Assembly: GCA_021153285.1 (NCBI GenBank)
Contig: JAGKTT010000044.1
Span: 1-14,706 of the forward strand
Length of the DNA stretch: 14,706 nt
Source of the DNA: Bacteroidia bacterium
GTDB taxonomy: Bacteria > Bacteroidota > Bacteroidia > Bacteroidales > UBA932
Reading direction: 5' to 3'
This document shows, piece by piece, positions 1 through 6,640 of this stretch; position 1 is the first letter of the stretch; each line of letters starts with the position of its first letter. Under the pieces are notes generated by a model, which did not search any database, was not told the origin of the DNA, and saw only the letters and a list, made by a program, of their open reading frames with translations. The position numbers and the translations under genes are program-made.

Positions 1-84
1 CTGGTCAGAAATGACGGCACTGAAGAAGAATGTATGCCGTCAGTCTTCTGGGGATGTGAGATCGAACTTGTGGTCGCAGATTAA
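1..84 (+). CDS. 3' end of an unidentified protein (partial, cut by window edge)
   Basis: Frame 1 is open from the first base to a TAA at 82-84 and encodes 27 residues ending in EIELVVAD. The composition (alternating acidic and hydrophobic residues, ending in a beta-strand-like segment) looks like the C-terminus of a real protein, but the piece is too short to assign to a family. It converges on the minus-strand gene that ends at 81; the two stop codons share the palindrome TTAA at 81-84. The other plus frames in this stretch look less protein-like. That it is a gene at all is an inference from the open frame and its tidy fit with the neighbour. Confidence 0.45.
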   Translation: MVRNDGTEEECMPSVFWGCEIELVVAD

Positions 85-386
85 AGCTTCTCTATGTCGC
101 TGTCGTGCTGAAGCTGGAATACTATATTGACGTGCTTGCGGTAGAGGAGTATCTTTTCTTCAAATATCCTTGATTCGTCCTCGACTGAAGATGCCTGTTC
201 ACGCATTTTCAGGACTTCTTCCGGAGTCTTGGTCTCGGAAATGAAGTCAAAGCCTTCCTTGATCTCACCTACACGGTTCTTTCCGATGAATATAATGGCG
301 GCAATAGGTCCGCCCAGACGGGCCATCCACTTCTCGAAGCCGGATTTCTTCATTTTCGGAAGCTTTTCCACCTTGTAATTGTTCAT
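81..386 (-). CDS. hypothetical protein, 101 aa
   Basis: I do not recognise a family. The ATG at 386-384 is the first standard start after the stop of the CYTH gene. The N-terminal 25 residues are basic (several Lys and Arg). A short hydrophobic patch, GGPIAAIIFIG, lies at about residues 25-35 and is too short for a confident membrane helix. The remainder is charged and probably helical (residues ~40-90, rich in Glu and Lys). No signal peptide is visible. The gene lies 42 bp downstream of the CYTH gene on the same strand, so the two are probably cotranscribed. The frame stays open from the CYTH stop codon, so the two reading frames are in register across a single TAG. The 3' end overlaps the stop of a convergent gene. 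Confidence 0.6.
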   Translation of the reverse strand: MNNYKVEKLPKMKKSGFEKWMARLGGPIAAIIFIGKNRVGEIKEGFDFISETKTPEEVLKMREQASSVEDESRIFEEKILLYRKHVNIVFQLQHDSDIEKL

Positions 387-428
387 ATCCAGCGGGTCGA
401 ATACCTGCTCCTGGTCCAGTTCAGTGTT

Positions 429-902
429 CTATTTCTCCCAGTTCTTATATGGGTTCTTCATAAGCATAGAGTTGTAGTACTTCACATCTCCGGTAACCTC
501 CTCACCGAGCCACTCCGGCTTTGCGAAAGCCTCGTCCTCTGATGAAAGCTCCACTTCAGCCACTGAAAGGCCTTCGTTGTCACCGTAGAATTCGTCTACT
601 TCATAAGTGTGCTCGCCAACCTCCACGAGGTAACGTGTCTTGTCGATCACGCCTGGCTCACAGATCTTGAGAAGTTCCTCTACCTCTGCTACAGGGATTT
701 CCTTTTCCCACTCATAACGGCTTGCACCGCTTGCTGAGCCGATTCCCTTGATGGTGATGAATCCCTTCTCGCCCTTGATGCGTACACGTACGGTGCGCTC
801 AGGAACTGAGCTGAGATAACCCTGAGTGATACGGGTAGCCTTCTTTGCAAACGGCTTGAAGTCGCCTGCAACCAAGAATTTTCTTTCTACTTCCTGTGCC
901 AT
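429..902 (-). CDS. CYTH domain protein (class IV adenylate cyclase / inorganic triphosphatase-like), 157 aa
   Basis: The protein starts MAQEVERKFLV, which carries the ExExK signature of the CYTH superfamily (E4, E6, K8) on the first strand of the triphosphate tunnel. Further family features follow in order: paired basic residues in RTVRVRIKGEK (about 36-46), the KG turn near residue 52, acidic strand motifs EVDEF and AEVEL in the second half, and a C-terminal NPYKNW. The length matches single-domain CYTH proteins of about 155 aa. Such proteins bind triphosphates with divalent metal, and small bacterial members are often inorganic triphosphatases; some are adenylate cyclases, and the sequence does not decide between them. 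I chose the ATG at 902 because an upstream in-frame TTG near 1019 would add 39 residues with no CYTH homology, overlapping the 96-aa gene. Only 4 bp separate it from that gene, which suggests translational coupling. Confidence 0.9.
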   Translation of the reverse strand: MAQEVERKFLVAGDFKPFAKKATRITQGYLSSVPERTVRVRIKGEKGFITIKGIGSASGASRYEWEKEIPVAEVEELLKICEPGVIDKTRYLVEVGEHTYEVDEFYGDNEGLSVAEVELSSEDEAFAKPEWLGEEVTGDVKYYNSMLMKNPYKNWEK

Positions 903-906
903 AATA

Positions 907-1197
907 TTATTCGTTTGCAAGTGGTTTGTCAGACATTCCGATAACGCGCTTGATAGCCTGGAGGTAGTTGATATCCTCGATTTCAGTCGACTCAGAGTTG
1001 ATTGTAACGATCTTAGCACCGTTGATGTCGTTCTTGTTAGAGATGATGTAGATCTCGTCGCTGTGACGCTCCCATACCTTCTCAGGAACTGGTACTGAAA
1101 GGTGTACCATTCTCTTGTGCGCCTCGCAGAAGCACTGTCCGAAAGAGCAGAACTCGAAGCGTGGCTTCGAAATTTCTCCGATTTTCAATTCTGCCAT
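907..1197 (-). CDS. hypothetical protein, 96 aa, paired with the CYTH gene
   Basis: I cannot assign this protein to a named family. It starts MAELKIGEISKPRFEF, is soluble-looking, and has no signal peptide or membrane helix. Three cysteines cluster at about residues 17-24 (CSFGQCFCEAH), followed by a central segment VPEKVWERHSDEIYI and a strand NDINGAKIVTI. The gene ends 4 bp before the CYTH start codon, so the two are almost certainly translated from one message and may act together, for example as partner or regulatory subunit; that is inference from spacing only. The leader upstream of its ATG is A/T-rich without a Shine-Dalgarno site, as usual in Bacteroidetes. It overlaps no better reading frame. 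Confidence 0.75.
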   Translation of the reverse strand: MAELKIGEISKPRFEFCSFGQCFCEAHKRMVHLSVPVPEKVWERHSDEIYIISNKNDINGAKIVTINSESTEIEDINYLQAIKRVIGMSDKPLANE

Positions 1198-1210
1198 AAT
1201 TGTTTGATAT

Positions 1211-1426
1211 TTATATTGTTATTATTTGTTGTAACCGTGAGTAAGAAGCTTCCTTGTTTTCTGAAAGCGGCTCCTCTTCGAATGGATCAGCATCAGTTCC
1301 GCGTACAAACTTGTCTACAACCTTTCCGCTTGCATCTACGAGCTCGAACTTGACACCCTTCTTAGCAGAAAGACCTGCGTTGAATCCGAGTGTAGGGTCA
1401 GCCAGCACTGAAGGGAAGTTTTCATA
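1211..1426 (-). pseudogene. possible relic of a lamin-tail-like domain protein
   Basis: The frame is open from just after a TAA at 1429-1427 to a TAA at 1211-1213 and encodes about 71 residues. It contains LGFNAGLSAKKGVKFELVD, then GKVVDKF and NKEASYSR, a pattern that resembles the later strands of lamin-tail (LTD) domains, where a 'GLS...G..V.L.D..G.VVD' strand pair is followed by 'SYSR'. No ATG lies in this frame; the only usable start is GTG at 1408. An ATG at 1425-1423, 25 bp after a candidate promoter, is in the wrong frame. After SYSR the frame runs into the A/T-rich leader of the next gene. The domain therefore seems to lack both its start and its end, as expected for a gene remnant after deletion. 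The alternative is a genuine 65-aa protein starting at GTG 1408. The LTD assignment is from memory of the motif pattern and is tentative. Confidence 0.4.
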
Positions 1427-1449
1427 TTAATTATGCGGATATTTATCCC

Positions 1450-1457
1450 CAAAGTTA
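1450..1457 (-). promoter_or_regulatory. candidate Bacteroidetes -7 box for the 1426-81 gene group
   Basis: Read on the minus strand this is TAACTTTG, a match to the Bacteroidetes sigma-ABfr -7 consensus TAnnTTTG. No convincing TTG/TTTG element sits about 19-23 bp upstream, so support is partial. It would start transcription near 1443 and serve the relic, the 96-aa gene, the CYTH gene and the 101-aa gene. Confidence 0.4.
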
Positions 1458-1531
1458 GTATTTGCTGCCGATTTTTCTTTTGCAGAGGTGGTGATTACGA
1501 ATGCGGAGTTAAATGTACCCTATATGAAAAT

Positions 1532-1572
1532 AAGGCGTATCTATCTGCTAATTAATGAGATAGATACGCCTT
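1532..1572 (-). terminator. intrinsic terminator downstream of the S46 peptidase gene
   Basis: A perfect 15-bp inverted repeat (AAGGCGTATCTATCT at 1532-1546 against 1558-1572) encloses an 11-nt A/T-rich loop. Read on the minus strand, the stem is followed by a T-rich tract (TATTTTC at about 1531-1525). It lies 67 bp past the peptidase stop codon and marks the end of the long minus-strand run. On the plus strand the downstream bases are less U-rich, so minus-strand use is favoured. Confidence 0.75.
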
Positions 1573-1639
1573 GTCTTGTCTTCTTGAAAACTGCTTTGAG
1601 AGGAATTGTAGAGGTTTTTGCGAGGTACTACCAAGACGT

Positions 1640-3901
1640 TTACAGCCCTATTTCCTCGATTATCCTGCCCATTCCTGCGTATTGGTCGAGTGTCCAGAGG
1701 ATGAAACGGATGTCTACGCAGACGCATTTATTGTAGCCTTCTGTGCAGTAAACATCGCTGGCAAGCGACTCTTTGTTTCCGTCGAAGGCCAGGCCGATGA
1801 GCTCGCCTCGGGAGTTCAGCACGGGACTTCCTGAGTTGCCGCCTGTGATATCATTGTCCGTAAGGAAATTGACATACATCTGAGAGCCATTGTCTCCGAA
1901 TCCCCATCTTCCCCAGTCACCTTTGCGGTAGAGCTGGCTCTGGCGTTCGTTGAGGGTGAAGTCAAAGTCTCCCGGTATGTATTTCTCAAGGATTCCTGCT
2001 GGTGTGGTCTTCCAGTCGCATATTACTCCGTCACGTGGCTCGTATCCGCCGACTGTACCGTAAGTGATGCGCATTGTGGAGTTTGCATCAGGATATTGCA
2101 CTATGCCTTTGTCCAGACGCATCTGATAAAGGGCGTGTGTGAATTCCTTGTTCAGGGCAGATCGGGTTGGCTCTCCCTCAGCAGCAGCTGTAGCTTCATT
2201 GAAACTTGTGATCCTAATTTCCTGAAGGAAACGGAACAGCGGGTCTCCAAGATAGTCTGCTATAGTGTGCTCCTCAGAAATGAACTTATCTCTGCGGTCA
2301 ATGTCTGTAAAGAAACTGTTATTCCAGATATGATCAGCTATTTTCGCGTAATCCACTCTATAACCTCCATCAATTCCAGTCAGATAATATGAATTCGCGT
2401 TATAGAGACTCATCTGATATTCTCCCAGCAGATCACGGTCTACATTTGTGTAGAACTGCTCCACTGCATATTTGAAAAGATCCTTCTCCACTCGCAGATC
2501 AATTCCTTCGTATTCCTTAAGGATAGCATCGATCTGCTTCTTGTAATCCTTTCCTCGGAAAAGGAATGTATTGCAGAACTCAGTCTCGGCCGGATCCGGT
2601 CCATTGACCAGCTCAATGATCTTCTTAGGTGTGATTCCCTGACTCGTCATAACGGCAGTACGGAAGGAATTGAGCTTTGTGCAGGCCCTTGAAATGCGGG
2701 TTCCGCGTACCAAAGTCTCGCGGTAGTAGTTAATATTGGTTTCCGGAACCACCACAGCCAGATATTTGGTTTTCAGGTCGTTAAGTAGATTGCCCCAACG
2801 CTCCTTTCGTTCAGGGGATGCTTCGATCCACTCCTGGACCTCCTTTTCCAATGCCGCCTTCTTTGCGATTACATCGAATCTGTCTATGCACTCTACCTCA
2901 CCGCTGTACAGCTCCTGCACATTGCTGAGATTGAAATAATAGTCAGAGTATTTCAGACGGATTTCAGGGTCTGTATCCATCCATTTCTTGATGATGGCCA
3001 TCTGGTCGCCACGCAGGGAGTTGCAGATCGGCTGTCTTACGGTCTGGTTGAAATTGACCTCGTATGAATTGCTGTAGCGGTTTGTGCTGCCCGGGAATCC
3101 GATCACCATTGTATAATCTCCTGCCTTGTATCCTTCGAGGGAAATGTTCAATTTCGCCTTCGGCTTGAGCGGGATATTCTGTGAAGAGTATTCCGCAGGA
3201 GATCCGTCCGGTGCGGTGTAGATACGGTACATCGCGAAATCGCACTTGTGCTGAGGCCATTCCCAATTGTCAATATCTCCGCCGAATGCAGCAGATGATA
3301 CAGGAGGAGCAGCGACCAGGCGGACGTCCTTATATACCTCATACAGAGCCATATAGTACTTGGATCCATCCCACATTGAACTCAGGTATGCTTCCAGTCC
3401 GGTCTTTTCCTTGTACTTGGTTTCGAGCAGATAGCTGAGCTTCCTCATACCCATCGGCCTGGCCTGGGTGTTGAGCTCCGCCCTCATCTTTTCCACTTCT
3501 TCGGTTACATCCAGAACCCTTTTGAGGAAAAGGACGCTCTTGCCCTTGATGTTGACTTCCTCGTTCGAATACATTGCCCAGAAACCATCCTCGAGGTAGT
3601 TGTGCTCCGGAGTGCTGAGCTTGTGGACATCACCGTATGCGCAGTGATGGTTCGTGATCATCAGACCATTGTCGGAAATGATGCTTCCGGTGCAGCCGAA
3701 TTCAAGGGATACCACGGCATCGGCAATGGTCGCTCCCGGGGCATCGGCATTGTATATTTCACCGGCCGACAGTTCCAGACCCCTTTCCTGCATCTTCTTT
3801 TCCAGTGCCGAATCGATCGCGTGGATCATCCACATTCCCTCATCCGCCTTCGCACTTATTCCTGCCAATATCGTTAACGTCAATATCAATAATTTCTTCA
3901 T
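1640..3901 (-). CDS. S46 family dipeptidyl-peptidase (DPP7-type), 753 aa
   Basis: This is an exported serine peptidase that removes dipeptides from peptide N-termini in the periplasm. Residues 1-19 form a signal peptide (MKKLLILTLTILAGISAKA), giving a mature N-terminus DEGMW that is typical of the family, where it helps anchor the substrate N-terminus. The chymotrypsin-like triad is visible: H86 in TNHHCAYG, D221 in KCDFAMYRIY, and S690 in GGNSGSPVL. The residue 18 positions after the Ser is Gly (G708 in LAFDGN); S46 enzymes with Gly here are DPP7-like and prefer hydrophobic P1 residues, whereas DPP11 has Arg here and prefers Asp/Glu. The length of ~750 aa is somewhat longer than the usual ~710-720. 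I chose the ATG at 3901 over the GTG just before it at 3904. It is the last gene of the minus-strand run, separated from the ferredoxin gene by a repeat-rich spacer and followed by an intrinsic terminator. No clear promoter box is seen in the spacer. Confidence 0.96.
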   Translation of the reverse strand: MKKLLILTLTILAGISAKADEGMWMIHAIDSALEKKMQERGLELSAGEIYNADAPGATIADAVVSLEFGCTGSIISDNGLMITNHHCAYGDVHKLSTPEHNYLEDGFWAMYSNEEVNIKGKSVLFLKRVLDVTEEVEKMRAELNTQARPMGMRKLSYLLETKYKEKTGLEAYLSSMWDGSKYYMALYEVYKDVRLVAAPPVSSAAFGGDIDNWEWPQHKCDFAMYRIYTAPDGSPAEYSSQNIPLKPKAKLNISLEGYKAGDYTMVIGFPGSTNRYSNSYEVNFNQTVRQPICNSLRGDQMAIIKKWMDTDPEIRLKYSDYYFNLSNVQELYSGEVECIDRFDVIAKKAALEKEVQEWIEASPERKERWGNLLNDLKTKYLAVVVPETNINYYRETLVRGTRISRACTKLNSFRTAVMTSQGITPKKIIELVNGPDPAETEFCNTFLFRGKDYKKQIDAILKEYEGIDLRVEKDLFKYAVEQFYTNVDRDLLGEYQMSLYNANSYYLTGIDGGYRVDYAKIADHIWNNSFFTDIDRRDKFISEEHTIADYLGDPLFRFLQEIRITSFNEATAAAEGEPTRSALNKEFTHALYQMRLDKGIVQYPDANSTMRITYGTVGGYEPRDGVICDWKTTPAGILEKYIPGDFDFTLNERQSQLYRKGDWGRWGFGDNGSQMYVNFLTDNDITGGNSGSPVLNSRGELIGLAFDGNKESLASDVYCTEGYNKCVCVDIRFILWTLDQYAGMGRIIEEIGL

Positions 3902-3930
3902 CACCTGTTGTTTAATGGTTTCTTCCAGTC

Positions 3931-4035
3931 ATCCTTATCGTCTTCTGTCATTCTGAGGAGTGATCTTCAGTCATCTTTATCGTCTTCAGTCATTCTTATC
4001 GTCTTCTGTCATTCTGAGGAGTGATCTTCTGTCAT
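3931..4035. repeat. imperfect 61-bp-period direct repeat in the spacer
   Basis: A block of about 44 bp starting at 3931 (ATCCTTATCGTCTTCTGTCA and onward) recurs at 3992 with one or two changes, giving a period of 61 bp. Between the copies a shorter echo (TCATCTTTATCGTCTTCAGT) appears at 3971-3990. Each main copy carries TGTCATTCTGAG (3946-3957 and 4007-4018), the same word that forms the arm of the adjoining hairpin. The 234-bp spacer (3905-4138) shows no coding potential; nearly all of it is this repeat plus the hairpin. Confidence 0.85.
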
Positions 4036-4113
4036 TCTGAGGAGCGATAGCGACGTGAGAATCTATAAGAGGGAGTCTTTATATAGATTCTCACGCTTCG
4101 CTCAGAATGACAG
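4029..4113. repeat. large imperfect palindrome (REP/MITE-like element)
   Basis: The outer arms CTGTCATTCTGAG (4029-4041) and CTCAGAATGACAG (4101-4113) are perfect complements. The inner arms GTGAGAATCTATA (4055-4067) and TATAGATTCTCAC (4082-4094) are also perfect complements. They are separated by an asymmetric inner bulge and close on a 14-nt loop. A further copy of the right arm word CTCAGAATGACA lies at 4125-4136, ending 2 bp before the ferredoxin stop codon. From memory, near-identical 'TCATTCTGAG...GAGAATCT' palindromes are scattered in many Bacteroidetes intergenic regions, so this is probably a dispersed non-autonomous repeat. As RNA it would form a strong 3' stem-loop for the ferredoxin transcript. 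Confidence 0.85.
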
Positions 4114-4138
4114 TTAAATATTCACTCAGAATGACAAT

Positions 4139-6154
4139 TTATTCATTGTATTCATATGAAGCTCCCGGAGCCTTGAAACTAAGCTTTGCCGGTTCCTCTC
4201 GCACATCATCTGCCTTATAAGTGATGGTCCAGGTCTGCATTGTCATCAGCTCCCAAAGCTTAGCTTCTGTCATAGGCTCTGCATAATGTATCTGGATAGA
4301 CGGCTGAAGATCCTTGTTCAGATCGAGATATACTCCTATCACACCCTCGTGTCTTGAAAGATGATTGCTCAGGAAAGGCATATTGCGCAGGATGATAGGC
4401 TTCTCATAATTCTTATCAACGATTTCATATACATACTGCTGCTTTCCTTCGGCAGCCTCGATGCGGCTCTTCCACTGCACCTTGAAAGGTGAGAACATAT
4501 TTCTGATGAACTGTTCTGTACTGATGCGACCGGTCTCTCCTTCGTAATCCTCGAATTTGTAGTTCAGCTCGATTTCATTCACTCCGCCTCCGTGAACAGG
4601 CATTTCCAGAGTCTCCTTCTCCACGATTTCCTCGAACCAGTCTTCGTCAAGTTCCTCTGCCGGATCCATATACACGCGTACGATCAGAGGGCAGGCAAAC
4701 TCTGTCTCGAGTCCGTAGATTTTCTTTCCGGTCAGACGCATCTGCATTCCCAGATAGTTGATATCCATCTTGTCGTACATTCCTTCAGTCCTGATAGTCA
4801 CTATCTTAAGGGTATCGATGGCAGTGTGGTCAGGAGTCTGGACCCTGAACTTCGACGGAACATATATCGCCTCCTGAATCTTGTCTGCATCAGTCTTCGA
4901 AGGCTCGAACAGAATATCAGCAGAGTGTCTCTTCACAAATGTCTTTACTCCATACACTCCAGGAATCTTCTCAAGCTTTGCCTTGAATGCCATTGAACTT
5001 CCGTAGCATTTCACCGAGCGGAGACCTTCGATGGAAATTGTCTGAAGAGCGTCGGCGTCCACAAGCTTAGTCACCGTGCCGTCCTCGTTCACCTTCTCCA
5101 TTCCCCATTTCATATCGATGGTAGGAAGCTCGAACTTGCCTCCGGCCCACATTCCGAATGCGATGAGACCCACGGTAAGCACGGCAGGAACAATCTTCCA
5201 GATCTTGCTTCTTCTGTGCTTGCATACTCCGATGTTCAGTGCATTTGTCGAGCAAGCAGCGACACACTCTCCACAAAGGGTGCAATCCACGTGGCATACC
5301 TTTCCACTGTGAACGGCCTTCACATCGATGTGGTAAGGACATTTTTTTGTGCAGAGTCCGCAGTTGTTGCAGGCATTGTCATCTTTTGTCACGTGGAGGA
5401 TCTGGAACTTTGGTTTAGAGTGGAGCACCTCCAGAAGATAACCCGCGAGGCAGAATCCTCCCAGAAGCACTGCCCAAGGAATATCTGCTCCGAGCACATC
5501 AGCCACATAGTAAGCTCCGAAAAGCACACCGATCCATATCCAGAATTTGAGAGTGTTGGAAATCGCTCCCAGCGGACAGAGATAGCGGCACCAGAACATA
5601 TCGATCAGGAAGCTTCCAAGTACTACCACACTGATGGATACGATTGACATCCAGAGTGTTATCTCTCCCTTGAATCCTGTAGCGACTGCGTAATAAGGAT
5701 CGAGGTTCTTGCAGAAAAGCTCGCTCGCATTTACAGTCATATAGAAGATCCAGAATACGAGGGCGTATTTTACGATACGCAAAATCTTGTCGATGGCAGA
5801 GCCGTTGCGTACCTTTATGCTCTTGATGTGCATTGCATTGCGTGCCTTTGCGATCAGGTCCTGTACAGTGCCCAGAGGACAGATGTATGCGCAGAAAAGC
5901 TTGCTGAAAAGCACTACTGCTGCCACGAGTGCAATACCCATCATCACCTGAAGCGACGACATACTGCACGGAAGGCTGTTGTTGGCAAGGTATGTCGCCA
6001 ATGCCTGAAGGCCTCCCATAGGACAATAAGCCTCCGGATCCACGGCAGTTTCCGAAGGTACCACGCCTGTGATGAATACGACCAATGCCGCAAGCACGCC
6101 CCACTGGAGCAGGTACTTAGGCCAGTTTCTGATTATAGTTGATCTTTTTGCCAT
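4139..6154 (-). CDS. NapH-like membrane polyferredoxin with C-terminal HMA-like domains, 671 aa
   Basis: This integral membrane iron-sulfur protein probably passes electrons across or along the inner membrane. The first ~250 residues hold about six hydrophobic helices, with CPMGGLQAL at 44-52 and the paired CxxxCP motifs FCAYICPLG (C88/C92) and WCRYLCPLG (C189/C193) that define the NapH/YccM/CcoG-type group. Two 4Fe-4S sites follow: C262-C265-C268-C272P and C291-C294-C297-C301, with an extra C287. A further helix lies at about 319-337. The C-terminal ~330 residues are unusual: residues ~372-435 and ~585-645 each have the beta-alpha-beta pattern of a heavy-metal-associated (HMA) fold ('KIPGVYGV', 'EGVIGV'), but the CxxC site is reduced to one Cys (C383) or absent. 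The partner and electron donor are not shown by the context. It lies 34 bp after yqeY. The start at 6154 gives a sensible first helix. Confidence 0.85.
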   Translation of the reverse strand: MAKRSTIIRNWPKYLLQWGVLAALVVFITGVVPSETAVDPEAYCPMGGLQALATYLANNSLPCSMSSLQVMMGIALVAAVVLFSKLFCAYICPLGTVQDLIAKARNAMHIKSIKVRNGSAIDKILRIVKYALVFWIFYMTVNASELFCKNLDPYYAVATGFKGEITLWMSIVSISVVVLGSFLIDMFWCRYLCPLGAISNTLKFWIWIGVLFGAYYVADVLGADIPWAVLLGGFCLAGYLLEVLHSKPKFQILHVTKDDNACNNCGLCTKKCPYHIDVKAVHSGKVCHVDCTLCGECVAACSTNALNIGVCKHRRSKIWKIVPAVLTVGLIAFGMWAGGKFELPTIDMKWGMEKVNEDGTVTKLVDADALQTISIEGLRSVKCYGSSMAFKAKLEKIPGVYGVKTFVKRHSADILFEPSKTDADKIQEAIYVPSKFRVQTPDHTAIDTLKIVTIRTEGMYDKMDINYLGMQMRLTGKKIYGLETEFACPLIVRVYMDPAEELDEDWFEEIVEKETLEMPVHGGGVNEIELNYKFEDYEGETGRISTEQFIRNMFSPFKVQWKSRIEAAEGKQQYVYEIVDKNYEKPIILRNMPFLSNHLSRHEGVIGVYLDLNKDLQPSIQIHYAEPMTEAKLWELMTMQTWTITYKADDVREEPAKLSFKAPGASYEYNE

Positions 6155-6188
6155 AACTTTTTATAAAACTCAATTTCTACGAAGATGA

Positions 6189-6629
6189 TTAAAGAAGCTT
6201 CTTTACAAGTGTCGAGATGAGGCGGCCTTCTGCGAGTCCTGCAAGGCGCTTGGTGGCTACGCCCATTACCTTTCCCATATCGGAAGGCTTGCTTGCACCG
6301 ACTTCTGCTATTATAGCCTTGAGCTGTTCCTCCACTTCTGCTTCAGTAAGCTGCTTAGGGAGATAGACCTCCATCGCGGCTGCTTCTGCGAGCTCGTTCT
6401 CTGCGAGCTCAGGACGTCCGGCATCGTTATACTGCTGTGCGCTTTCCTTGCGCTGCTTCACGAGTTTCTGGATTATTTTCACGATGCCTGCATCGTCGAT
6501 CTCACCTGTAGCTCCCTCAGCTGTCTTTGCCAGCATTATGGCTGCCTTGATAGCTCTGAGTGATGCAAGTTTTACAGTCTCCTTTGCCTTCATTGCCGAC
6601 ACCATATCGGCCTGTATTCTTTTTTCCAT
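6189..6629 (-). CDS. yqeY: GatB/YqeY domain protein, 146 aa
   Basis: The length of 146 aa and the layout match stand-alone YqeY proteins, which resemble the tRNA-binding tail domain of GatB, the amidotransferase subunit. The N-terminal helical domain starts with a pattern common in the family (basic helix MEKRIQADMVSAMKAKE followed by LASLRAIKAAI). The central KLVKQRKESAQQYNDAGRPE is highly characteristic, followed by ENELAEAAAMEVYLPKQL. The C-terminal tail-like domain contains DMGKVMGVATKRLAGLAEG, matching the usual 'GKVMG....K..G.ADG' ending. The cellular role is unknown; action on tRNA is suspected from the GatB relation. It sits 11 bp downstream of the guanylyltransferase gene and 34 bp upstream of the ferredoxin gene, in the packed operon. 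Confidence 0.95.
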   Translation of the reverse strand: MEKRIQADMVSAMKAKETVKLASLRAIKAAIMLAKTAEGATGEIDDAGIVKIIQKLVKQRKESAQQYNDAGRPELAENELAEAAAMEVYLPKQLTEAEVEEQLKAIIAEVGASKPSDMGKVMGVATKRLAGLAEGRLISTLVKKLL

Positions 6630-6640
6630 ATTTTTAAAAT

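Noticed and set aside
429..431. TAG read as a sense codon (alternative genetic code or pyrrolysine)
   Set aside because: TAG also ends cdaA (11126-11128) and the lipoprotein gene at natural family lengths, so TAG is an ordinary stop here.
907..1019. N-terminally extended CYTH protein starting near 1019
   Set aside because: The extra residues are the shadow of the 96-aa gene, and the ExExK signature sits at the expected place when the protein starts at 902.
3926..4048. Tandem repeat as a CRISPR array
   Set aside because: There are only two main copies with a 61-bp period, the 'spacers' are themselves echoes of the repeat, and no cas genes are nearby.
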